Origin: Apoderus coryli
Lineage: Eukaryota > Arthropoda > Insecta > Coleoptera > Attelabidae
NCBI GenBank assembly: GCA_911728435.2
Contig: OU452198.1
Span: 35,927,902-35,991,901 of the forward strand
DNA: 64,000 bases
Direction of reading: 5' to 3'
Below are positions 56,115-64,000 of the stretch, piece by piece; within the stretch, counting starts at the first letter, position 1, and each line of letters begins with the position of its first letter. The position numbers and the translations under genes are program-made. The notes under the pieces are model-generated. The model ran no database searches, was not told the DNA's origin, and saw nothing but the letters and a program-made list of their open reading frames with translations.

Positions 56115-56308
56115 AGTGGGTTTGTGCTTCTGGTGTGGGTATATGAATAAGTGAAGGTTAAATTGGATCTTCTTATCTTTCAAGGTTTTGTGGTGGTTTG
56201 GGACTCACCCCTTGTGTTATAACGAGTATAAAGGTGTTCAATCACCCCTGGCCAAATAGCCCTGGTAGCTGCGGCCAATAAAGAAGAGCAAATACATACA
56301 TACATACA
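54409..56308 (+). mobile_element. Non-LTR retrotransposon with 12-bp target duplication
   Basis: Flanked by TAACAAAATTAT on both sides (54397-54408 and 56309-56320). It starts abruptly inside the endonuclease coding region and ends with AATAAAG followed by (CATA)n at 56276-56308. The perfect 12-bp duplication shows that it entered already 5'-truncated. The loss of the RT must have occurred before or after insertion by internal deletion. It lies inside the GGGGGGC transposon. Confidence 0.92.
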
Positions 56309-56761
56309 TAACAAAATTATTAAAAGATCCACCACGCGATAATCAAAATTTATTTGATGTGAAATGTCAAAAATAAAATAAACTGACGTCTTGTCATGCA
56401 TTGCGTGTACGAAAGTTGACTTGCGATCGGTATACCCCCATGCGCAAAAGTTGCGAGTGGTGCAAATTCATATCGCTCGCAGTGCATTTCAAATAAGCCG
56501 TGCACCATTTTGTAATCGCAAATGACGTCATTTGCGTACACGCAAAGTTGCACCGATTTCAAATAAAGCCCCCCTGTTATAGTTTGAGCAAACTGCGTCA
56601 TTTTGTTTATATTTGACAACCATTGAAAGCAGCTAACCTTGTTAATTTCCACAAAAATGGAAAAAAGTGAATTTTGTGCTTAAACCAAAACATATTGAAG
56701 TGGGCTTGTTTAACAAAACAAGACTTAAAATCCGAGAGTTTGTCTGTCAACCACTATACCT

Positions 56762-56805
56762 TCACCAGACGGCCGTTTCGTCGATCCACGACTCATCAGT
56801 GGTGA
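56762..56805 (-). ncRNA. Complete hammerhead ribozyme motif
   Basis: On the minus strand, stem I TCACCA (56805-56800) pairs with TGGTGA (56767-56762). The core CTGATGA is at 56799-56793. Stem II GTCG/CGAC closes loop TGGAT. GAAAC is at 56779-56775, and the palindromic ACGGCCGT could form stem III. The cleavage triplet is GTC (56770-56768). Every invariant base of a type I hammerhead is present and all stems are perfect. Self-complementary stem III fits the dimeric form known from retroelement hammerheads. It is probably from a Penelope-like terminal repeat, though no ORF adjoins. Confidence 0.82.
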
Positions 56806-56869
56806 TCGGTCAGTAGTTGACAGCCAAACTCTCGTAAATAATGTGGTATATACCCCACACGGTACAGAG

Positions 56870-57072
56870 ATGTAAAAGGATGTGTTTGGCGACATCTAGT
56901 TTTATATATATATATATATATGCGATCCCGCTTAAGGGAGTATCGGCGCGTCTATGTGTTGGTAGTTGCTTTATGGGGTCAGAGACCTCCCAGGCAGTCG
57001 ATATAGGAACTGTTGTTCACTCGGCGTACTACCAACGATAAAACTAGATGTCGCCAAACACATCCTTTTACA
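56870..57072. repeat. Inverted repeat with 35-bp arms around a 130-bp spacer
   Basis: TGTAAAAGGATGTGTTTGGC...CATCTAGTTTTA (56870-56905) is inverted at 57038-57072. The spacer begins with a (TA)n run (56905-56922), and GTTGGTAGT near 56960 is inverted at about 57028. It lies between the two hammerhead motifs of opposite orientation. Confidence 0.85.
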
Positions 57073-57210
57073 AAACATATTGGTTTATGATTATATTGGA
57101 GTTTTTTTTTAAGTTGATTTTTGTTTTTTGAGTTTTTTAAAATGACTCCAATAGACTCATATACCAATATGTTTGAACTTTCTCAAACGTTTTCTCCTAT
57201 TTGAAGACTT

Positions 57211-57253
57211 GCGGCTGAAGATGGACTAGTCTGAGTTCCGAAACATGTCCTGC
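57211..57253 (+). ncRNA. Hammerhead ribozyme motif
   Basis: Stem I GCGG (57211-57214) pairs with CTGC (57250-57253) including one G-U. The core CTGAAGA is at 57215-57221. Stem II is imperfect, GGAC/GTTCC with a bulge. GAAAC lies at 57240-57244, the short palindrome ACATGT follows for stem III, and the triplet is GTC (57247-57249). All invariant bases are present. Confidence 0.68.
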
Positions 57254-57289
57254 TAAAAAAGAAAAAAGAGGTATATTTTTCTATTAAAC

Positions 57290-58200
57290 CTATTTTGGGA
57301 ATCGACTTTTATTTTTGAAATTATAACTCCACTTAGGATTAGACTATTTTTTCAATTTAAAATTAATTTGGTAAACATAAATCAGACGTGTCTCGTCTTT
57401 TCTTTTAAAGATGTACCATTTTGAAAACAATCGTCCGTGACGTTACGTTACGTTTTGTACCATAACCTATTGAAAGGGTTTCTTAAAACGCAACTTGAAA
57501 TCCAATACTGTAACCCAAGGTTTCTAGCTGAATCTCTAAAATCTATACGCTCTGAACCAACCAATTTTAATATTAAAGTTTTGTAATAAAAAATTCCGTA
57601 AATTCTCACTATAACAATCCTCATATGGAGCTTCTGCATGGATAAGATGAATTCTTCAGCAGGAGGTAAAAATATGTTAACAATTAATCGTTCGTCATTA
57701 ATATCACTAAAATCCTCAAATATCACGGTGCCTCTAGGTATCGATCAAACCATTGCATTGGAGAAAATAGTATTAAATATCATTTCTATTGTGTGGCTTT
57801 TTTACCAGCTGTATAAATGATAAATCGCTATTTAGGAGTTAATCAAATGGAATGGAAGTTTCTACGATACATGTCAAACGCTTGACTGCATTGCAATCCT
57901 CTTATAAAAGAAAGTCTGGAATTCGACGAAAAATACAGTATTTCTAACGAAAACTGAGATGAAATAACGAATATGATTTTATACAAACATCATACTCGTA
58001 TAGAATACCTACGCAATTTTGATACTGCAACAAGTTATGTGCAAAGGGTAAATACAACTTAATTAAGCACAAATTTTTCAATTTTTACTCCTTTGGTTTA
58101 AGACTACTGAGGAACAAAGTTGCCAAACAACAGTTGTCAATTTTAATTAAGTAACGCCAAAGTTCTTTCTCGCAAATTGTGTGCTTCGAAAACGATAAAA
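57290..58200. other. Unassigned stretch
   Basis: A minus-strand open frame (57726-57448) and a plus-strand one (57638-57820) overlap. Neither has a motif that I recognise. Confidence 0.3.
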
Positions 58201-58589
58201 ATGGAAAGTGATGATATATAGCCATTTGAGGGACGCCACCCGAAGTTGAGTTGTATAGAAGCTGCGTATTTGGTTACGTTAAAACTGCCGCCGAAGAAAT
58301 CTCGAGAAAAATACGTCTTGACCTATAATCGTTGCATGGAATAATGCCTTTAAAACATACAACTTCCCGCACCGAAAACGTTCTTATGGCGTATTTTGCC
58401 GATTTAAAGCATCTACTTTGTGGTTAAGTTATTCGATGCTAAGAGCGACTGTTAAAGATATCGATATTTCAAAATACCAAAAATTACGAGCTTTCCTAAA
58501 GGCTATAAATAAAGTCAAAAGTTCTACCAAGGGAACAGATACAGCAGTTTATTACTGAAGCACTAGCTGACATCTATTTGATAACTAAG
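58201..58589 (+). pseudogene. Crypton recombinase exon 1, fragment
   Basis: ATG 58201 opens MESDDI and a stop. Other frames then give KKSREKYVLTYNRCME (about 58295-58340), ENVLMAYFADLK (about 58375-58410), STLWLSYSMLRATVKDIDIS (58408-58470) with KYQKLRAFLK, and REQIQQFITEALADIYLITK (58532-58589). This is the N-terminal domain of Crypton recombinases in the same order as exon 1 of the 15986-17640 gene. It ends at AAG|GTAATT, in the position of that gene's intron donor. The catalytic exon is not found downstream, so it is a 3'-truncated copy with at least three frame changes. Confidence 0.8.
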
Positions 58590-58775
58590 GTAATTGTAAA
58601 TTAAAATGTGAACAAAATTTAGTATAATGCTTTATGAGGAAATAATGTGATATATAGGGCGAAGTAACTTAAACTCTTGTTACCTTATGTAACAAGCAAT
58701 TCATTTACAAGGAACTTAAACCAAATGTTTAGGCAACTAGCCACGACATACTTTTGGCTTTGTTAAAATGTTCAT

Positions 58776-58806
58776 TTGTGTGTGTGATGGTGTGTGTGTG
58801 TGTGTG
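58776..58806. repeat. GT/CA microsatellite
   Basis: About 14 TG dinucleotides interrupted by one GATGG. Confidence 0.9.
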
Positions 58807-58854
58807 AATCGTCGTGGATAGAATGATGCTTTAATGTTCAAGTAATATTATTTC

Positions 58855-59790
58855 GCCTCATTAGTATGGTGGCCAAACGTTAATATTAAACATACACAAT
58901 GCCGTCTTCAAAAGTTGCAACGGCTTGCATGTTTAGGAATAAGAGGGGCAAATGCGAACTTGCCCCACAGCAGCGATGGAAACGTTACTGCATCTGATAT
59001 ATTTGGCTGTCTTAGTCAAAAAAGAGGCAGCAATTAGCGCTCTGAAACTGGCACAGGTAATGGAATACAAATCTGGCGATATAGAGGGACACATGGGAAT
59101 GCTGAATCTAATACCTTTGGATTCAGGAAGAAAACCGTCGGACGCTTTGCCACGCAAACATGATTTTGAAATCCCATTTCAAGTGGTCATTGGAGACCGT
59201 CAAAAATGGCTAAATGGGGAACCACGATTCCCAGAAAACACATCCGTCTGGTATACGGACGGTTCAAAAGAGGGCGCAAACGCTCCGTTCTGCGGCCCGG
59301 AATCCATCTTTGGCCTTCCAAAAACCCCTATGATGGAAGAACTTCGGATATGGGAAAAGGAACAACTTAAGTCCTATACTGGAGAAACACTCCAGGCCTA
59401 GACAATGAAAAAGGTTTATCAAACCTTCAGAGGCCAACGCAGGGAAGCTTATCCAACTGGAGAGAAGCGACCTAAGGCGAATTACAGGCCTTTTTACGGG
59501 ACACCGCCCAATGAAGTACCATCTCAAAAAGATGGGCCTTACCGAGGACGACACTTGTCGGTTTTGCGAAGACGCAACAGAGACAACAGAACACGTGCTC
59601 TGTGAATGCATGGCACTTTTCTGCAAAAGGCTAAAACACCTTGGAGGGGTGACCCTAACACCCGACGAGGCAAGGAATTTAGCCCCCAGAGAAATCATCA
59701 ACTTCATGAAAAGTGTGGGACAGCTGGGCAATTCATAGATTAGAGTCATTCACAAAAGATCTTCTGCAGGTCGAAGTGAGGGGAGGGCAA
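58855..59790 (+). pseudogene. R1/LOA-type non-LTR fragment, post-RT to RNase H and 3' end
   Basis: It begins with text matching 12720-12840 in reverse orientation (RLQKLQRLACLGIRGA), then YLAVLVKKEAAISALKL (58998-59050). RNase H starts at VWYTDGSKEG (59250-59280), where an internal deletion joins straight to GPESIFGLPKTPMMEELRIW. The zinc-finger-containing C-terminal region follows in other frames (KYHLKKMGLTEDDTCRFCED, TTEHVLCECMAL, LAPREIINFMKSVGQL at 59511-59735). It overlaps and extends the element at 12175-13465. Frameshifts at about 58960, 59400 and 59510. Confidence 0.85.
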
Positions 59791-59937
59791 ACTCCGATAA
59801 AACAATCTACAATATTATTTCACAGAATCCTGAAGTACTTCATATACCTACTTATATGAAAATTGCAAAACAAAATAAGTACGATTACAATAAAACAAAA
59901 TTCATCGTCTCCACTATTTAATTCATAAATTATGTCA

Positions 59938-59977
59938 AAGGGACATGTTTCGGAGACTCAGCTCCATCATCAGCCTA
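59938..59977 (-). ncRNA. Hammerhead ribozyme motif downstream of the Penelope-like fragment
   Basis: On the minus strand, the core CTGATGA (59973-59967) is followed by stem II GGAG/CTCC (loop CTGAGT), GAAAC (59951-59947), palindrome ACATGT, and triplet GTC (59944-59942). Stem I AGG/CCT closes the core. All invariant bases are present. It lies about 415 bp past the end of the minus-strand Penelope-like coding remnant, the same relative position as at 32874. Confidence 0.75.
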
Positions 59978-60391
59978 AAAGGCAACAATACAATATTAAA
60001 AAAGGGTTCTTACATAAATAACGAAAAACACAAATTAACAAACCTTGGTGGTATAAAATGCTCTCTTTTTAAAGGCAGATTCTAACAGAATAAATTAAAG
60101 TATACAATTATCTGCGTTTAAAATATTGAATTTAAAATAACAGAAACACATACAGGTATATATAAATAAAAAGATGTAAAAAATGTTGGTCCCGATAAAG
60201 TAAAATGAACAGACAAAAAGTAATGGGACAGTACAAGCGCTATTAAAAGTTTAAAAAGTATTGAAAGTGTATACAAACAAATAAGCAAAAAACACTCAAA
60301 CAAAACATAGAAGGAATATAACAATGACAATATCCAACTCCAAGCCATGGGTGTAAACCTATATAAAAGAGTCTAATAGGTACACAAATCC

Positions 60392-60660
60392 TCAGGAGTG
60401 TTTTAAATGTAGAAGAGCCTCGAAAAAAGTGTAAGGTTCGAATTTCAACTGATCGTTCAAACATATAATGTTGTTATCTCCTACAGCCTTGAAAATTTCT
60501 AACATTTCCAGAAGATTTAATTTAATGCCCTTGTTGCAAACATGGATCACCTTCAGACCTAAATCGACATCGAAACGATGGTTGATGTTAAGAACATGAT
60601 TCGCAAAGGACGACGAATATGACACCACCTCTTCCTTTTTCACAAAATAGTGAGTGCTTG
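60392..60660 (-). pseudogene. Penelope-like element C-terminus (GIY-YIG region tail)
   Basis: The minus strand reads SSSFANHVLNINHRF, LKVIHVCNKGIKLNLLEMLE and IFKAVGDNNIICLNDQLKFE, then stop. This follows the C-terminal part of Penelope-like proteins, in which an AxH block is followed by LH-x-x-NKG-x-LN-LE-x-EI-x-K and a terminal LNDQL. RT and the GIY-YIG motifs are missing, so it is a 5'-truncated copy. It is a different subfamily from the copy at 31790-32645. The hammerhead at 59938-59977 belongs to its 3' region. Confidence 0.75.
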
Positions 60661-60833
60661 GTGTAGCCGATGATAATCATAATCCTATCTATGTTGTTGT
60701 TTTTAGCATATATTAATGTTTAATTTCACACTGATCTGTTGACATAATCTTACGTACAATGCCATTGAAGATCGCATTATAAGATTCAGACACATATCTT
60801 GGAAAATCTCTTCCGCCTGAGATTGAACATATA

Positions 60834-61826
60834 CAGGGTATTAGTAAATAAGTGCGACAAACTTCAGGGGGTAATTCTGCATGAAAAAATAATGACAGTT
60901 TGTTATATAAAAATATGTCCGCAAATGCTTCGTTTTCTGAGATGCTAAAGTTTTTCTTAAAAAGAAGATTTATTGATTGCTCTGAAATCGGAGGAGATAT
61001 GCAAATTAAAGTTAGTGAGTTTTAAGAGGTAATTATTGCGCATTTTTTGGCAAGCAAACAAGAATTTTATGTTCATCAGTGGCGCGCATACGGGTAATGA
61101 TCTCAGTATTTTTAAAGAAAAAAATGGTACACCACTGGAATTTTTCAAATAAAAAATTATTTTGCAATTCCTCGTTTACTTTGTGATAAAAAATCTCTCT
61201 TGCTGTTTTATCGTAGGGGGCATCGTCTTTGTGCAAAAAAATAAAACATCTTACCCCGTATTTTTCATTTCTTTAATACATTATCAAGAACTATCTAACA
61301 CAATAAACATTAAACCAAAACAATGAGAGAAAATAACACTAATAATAAAGAAACGATAATTTGACATTTCGTTGAAATATTTGTATTTGTTGACAGTCGC
61401 CGCGAGATGTTTTATTTTTTTTCACAAATGCCCCCTACGATAAAAAAGCAAGAGAGATTTTTTATCACAAATTGGTCAAGGAATTCCAAAATGATTTTTA
61501 ATTTGAAAAATTCCAGTGGCGGACCTTTTTTTTTCTTCAAAAAAATTGAGATCATTACCCGTATGCGCGCCACTGATGAACATAAAATTCTTAATTGCAT
61601 GTCAAAAAATGCGCAATAACTACCTCTTAAAACCCACTAAATTTCATTTGCATATCTTCACGGGTTTCAGAGCAATCAATAAATCTTCAGTTTTTAAGAA
61701 AAACTTTAACTGTATCTGAGCAGAAAACGAAGCATTTGGGGACATGTGTTTATATAGCAAACTGTCATTATTTTTTCATGCAGAATGACCTCCTGAAGTT
61801 TGTCGCACTTATTTACTAACACCCTG
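60834..61826. mobile_element. 993-bp foldback MITE with 400-bp inverted arms
   Basis: Starts CAGGGTATTAGTAAATAAGT and ends with its inverse (ACTTATTTACTAACACCCTG), flanked by TA (60832-60833 and 61827-61828). The arms, about 60834-61245 and 61405-61826, are inverted copies with moderate divergence. The short centre (about 160 bp) is AT-rich. There is no coding capacity. Frames on both strands are mirror images of the arms. Confidence 0.9.
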
Positions 61827-61829
61827 TAT

Positions 61830-63269
61830 AAAGAATTTTGTGGAGCTGACGTCGGGACGCTTGATTAATAAATTAATTATTAGTTATACCATTTATTTAT
61901 TTATAACATCTATGATTGGTACCTTCACAGTGAGAACTCATGCGCCGCCAGTGAAATAGCAATGTTTATTTTGCTGTTAACACTTTCTGCATTGGTTAAC
62001 ATAAGAGTGTAACTTAATAAAACAGATACCCTGAATTAACTTTCATGAATTGGAAATTTTGTGTGTGCTGATAAATGGCAATAACACGGAATTATATGAA
62101 TAATTTATTTGGTTCCAGGAATCAATTCATCCGTAGGCAGTCGTTTTGTAATGTTGCGAAACTTTCCTAAACAAAAAGTTCTAGGTCGTTGTACCGGGTG
62201 TGCAGATAAGTGGTCTTCAAAAAGATGGTTGGACCTAAGTTGAATCTTCTTTCTGTTCTGTTCTGTAAAGAACACCGATAAAAGTAAAAAACTCTTAGAA
62301 TTGTTGACGTTAATTAATTGAGAGAATTTAATTTTAAATAACCAATTCTTCGTCGCTTTTAATTTTGCGTGATATCGATCGGGCCTATCACTTGATGAAT
62401 TTGTAAAAGGAGTTTAGGTAGAGCTCCTCTACATCTGAAGAAGCCACTGTGTGGTAAAAACTACATGTTATGTAAATGTTAATAAATTTTTGAAAATTTT
62501 TAACCGTTTGTTTCTCTGCATTAAAAAGTTTAATATGAATTTTCATCAAGTACAAGTAAAAAAAAACTATCTATGTTTTTTATTTTATTTGTCCAACTTT
62601 TGTCTTATTGTGTAAAACTATCATCAAACTTTGTTTATTTGAAATCAATAGATACAAATGATGTAAGTTAATGCATTAGTTTTGTAAAATTAATACTATT
62701 TTATTTGTCATCAGAACCAAATATTTTGCACACTTTCTTTCTTTTCTATTTTTTTTATCATTTGATTTTAGTAATAAATATAAGTGAATGTAACAAACTA
62801 ATGTTGTCATAAAAATAATTATTTTATAAGTGATTTTCATATGTTCTAAATGCTTTTTAATTAGTTTTTTGCCTGCCTGCACCTAAACAGAGTTTTACCG
62901 CCAGCATATGCGTTTTTTTTAACCACGGCTCTGGATTTTTCATATTTAAATTGAAAGTCATTTTCAATTCAAAAATAGGTAGTATATATTTCAGTATTTT
63001 TAGGTGCTATTTAAACTTATTCAAGAAAACTCGTCATAATTTGGCACTCAACTGACTGAATGCAGTGTAGTAGGTTTTGCAAAAACATTATTTCGTCGTT
63101 ACTCACAATTATTTATTATTATTTATGCTATACCTAAGGCATTAGCTACTATGTAACGTATCAATTTAAATAATGTTCATAATTTTGTTGTGTGTTCCTT
63201 TCCACTAAGGTAAGAATTTCTTGTGTTGCAGTAAGATGAATTCTTATATTCTTCCTGTTTTTATATATT
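61830..63269. other. Unassigned stretch with one decayed hammerhead-like motif
   Basis: At 62435-62470 CTGAAGA is followed by CCAC/GTGG and AAAAACTACATGT where GAAAC would be expected, so it is a degenerate hammerhead. The rest is AT-rich without frames. Confidence 0.35.
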
Positions 63270-63274
63270 CTAGG

Positions 63275-63316
63275 TATACTGATGATGACCTTAGCTAAGG
63301 TCGAAACATGTCTATA
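63275..63316 (+). ncRNA. Hammerhead ribozyme motif
   Basis: Stem I TATA (63275-63278) pairs with TATA (63313-63316). The core CTGATGA is at 63279-63285. Stem II is a perfect GACCTT/AAGGTC with tetraloop AGCT (63287-63302). GAAAC is at 63303-63307, ACATGT forms a short palindromic stem III, and the triplet is GTC (63310-63312). All invariant bases are present. No coding remnant adjoins within the window. Confidence 0.78.
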
Positions 63317-63404
63317 ATTTTAATTAAACAATTTGGTGGATGTGACTGAGTTTTATTCCAAGAAATTGGTCATCCACAGAGAGATGTACTACTTCATCAA
63401 CATT

Positions 63405-63790
63405 ATATTTGATATACCACCTATTTTGAATTGAAAATGGCTCTAAATTTAACAATAAAAAATTCGGGGCCGTATTTAAAAAAAAAAACAAAGTTGATGA
63501 TGGTTTTGCAAAAACGAAACGTCGTAGTGAAAATTTGTAAACGCTAACTTTTCTCATCAAAAAGTAACAATAGGGAAGTGCTTTTGATTTTTTTGTATCT
63601 GTAAAAATAATGGCAGAAATAAATAAAAACTAAAATCGCAAAAAACCGTTTTTTGAAAAATTCTCGAAAACGGCTAAAGTCACTCTAAGTTAAACTGTGT
63701 TTAAATCGTACAACTTTTCTCTAATTTAACCGACATTGTAACTCCTACCAGTTCCAAGATTCCAATGCTATCCCATTCTTATCTTGGACA
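63405..63790. repeat. Dispersed repeat, copy B (partner at 23040-23395)
   Basis: Same order of blocks as copy A. It additionally contains TTGATGATGGTTTTGCAAAA then ACGAAACGTC (63494-63523), a hammerhead-like core with T in place of the first C. It is probably the terminal part of another Penelope-like family. Confidence 0.8.
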
Positions 63791-64000
63791 GAGTGTATAT
63801 TATATTTAAGTACCATATTTGATGCAATAAAACAAAGCATTTTAAAAAAGCTAAATGTAGGTATTTTAAACAACACTAAATTTCACAATAAGCCCATGAG
63901 GCTGCAGTGAAACCGGGGACTTTGTCGAACGGACCCTTTTAAAAAAATCTAAACTAAAATTAATTTACACAAAATATCTACAAAAGATGTTCGAATCTGT

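Larger units (their letters stand above)
52939..56574. mobile_element. DNA transposon with GGGGGGCTTTATTTGAA ends, split by a non-LTR element
   Basis: The left end GGGGGGCTTTATTTGAA (52939) is inverted at the right end (TTCAAATAAAGCCCCCC to 56574). Subterminal regions repeat GT(G/A)CACGCAAAGTTGC-type blocks in both orientations (left 52965-53090, right 56400-56555). Without the nested retrotransposon it is about 1.7 kb. An inner hairpin CATAGAATAAGAA/TTCTTATTCTATG sits at about 53163-53200. An 81-codon frame at 53712-53957 has no recognisable motif. G-rich ends of this kind are common in PIF/Harbinger elements, but no transposase or clear 3-bp duplication was seen. Confidence 0.7.

Noticed and set aside
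60957..61719. Similar small proteins on both strands near 61 kb, suggesting a duplicated gene
   Set aside because: They are mirror images generated by the inverted arms of the foldback MITE.
1..64000. CRISPR arrays, operons or bacterial-type genes
   Set aside because: No spacer-repeat array or ribosome-binding-site-led gene clusters. The content is clearly eukaryotic transposon sequence.
1..64000. tRNA or rRNA genes
   Set aside because: No cloverleaf with A and B box promoter elements and no conserved rRNA blocks noticed. A covariance search could still find decayed copies.

Overview
This window looks like accessory, transposon-saturated chromatin of an arthropod, most likely an insect. The sequence is AT-rich, coding pieces are short and interrupted, one interrupted gene carries a GT...AG intron, and the transposon families (mariners with the DUF4817-type helix-turn-helix N-terminus, SETMAR-like mariners, R1/LOA-type and other non-LTR elements, Ty3/gypsy, Penelope-like elements, Crypton-type tyrosine recombinases, hAT, PIF/Harbinger, Ginger) are typical of insect genomes. 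I recognise no certain host gene. Species cannot be assigned from the sequence.

Layout. 1-2.6 kb: mostly unassigned, with one non-LTR-like 3' end. 2.6-7.4 kb: a candidate DNA transposon with inverted ends ATCCCAACTA, split by an almost pristine mariner (4773-6859) that has 352-bp inverted repeats, TA target duplications and an open 357-codon DD41D transposase. 7.9-11.4 kb: a hAT remnant, a foldback element carrying a solo LTR with target duplication, and a dead SETMAR-type mariner. 12.2-15 kb: non-LTR and mariner fragments on the minus strand. 15.7-17.9 kb: a Crypton with a tyrosine-recombinase pseudogene that keeps its R-H-R-Y residues. 18-24 kb: pogo/Tigger, mariner and non-LTR scraps, MITEs, and a MADF-carrying Harbinger-like element. 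24-26.7 kb: a broken Ty3/gypsy copy on the minus strand, with a nested perfect hairpin. 27.8-28.5 kb: a 46-bp satellite, followed by an internally deleted Crypton sister copy. 30-34.3 kb: a non-LTR 3' end, long-inverted-repeat MITEs, and a Penelope-like element with a hammerhead-ribozyme core downstream. 35-36.8 kb: a hAT-like element (8-bp target duplication) with a second YR element nested in it. 38.9-41.7 kb: Tigger remnant and Ginger remnant. 44-48.6 kb: MITE, a 379-codon non-LTR RT ORF, and a mariner apparently split by a 2-kb insert. 49-52.5 kb: a palindrome-rich element and an LTR retrotransposon with matching 133-bp LTRs and 5-bp target duplication. 52.9-56.6 kb: a DNA transposon with GGGGGGC inverted ends containing a non-LTR element with a 12-bp target duplication. 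56.7-64 kb: hammerhead cores, a Crypton fragment, an R1-like fragment, a Penelope-like fragment and a 1-kb foldback MITE.

The two most unusual signals are these. (a) Two related Crypton copies share a right-end hairpin whose 17-nt loop is in opposite orientation in the two copies, while the arms keep the same orientation. (b) Several dispersed hammerhead-ribozyme cores (CUGANGA, stem II, GAAAC, NUH) occur, two of them just downstream of Penelope-like ORF remnants. Hammerheads in Penelope-like elements are known, so (b) is a good example rather than a new class. The loop inversion in (a) is not something I know to be described.
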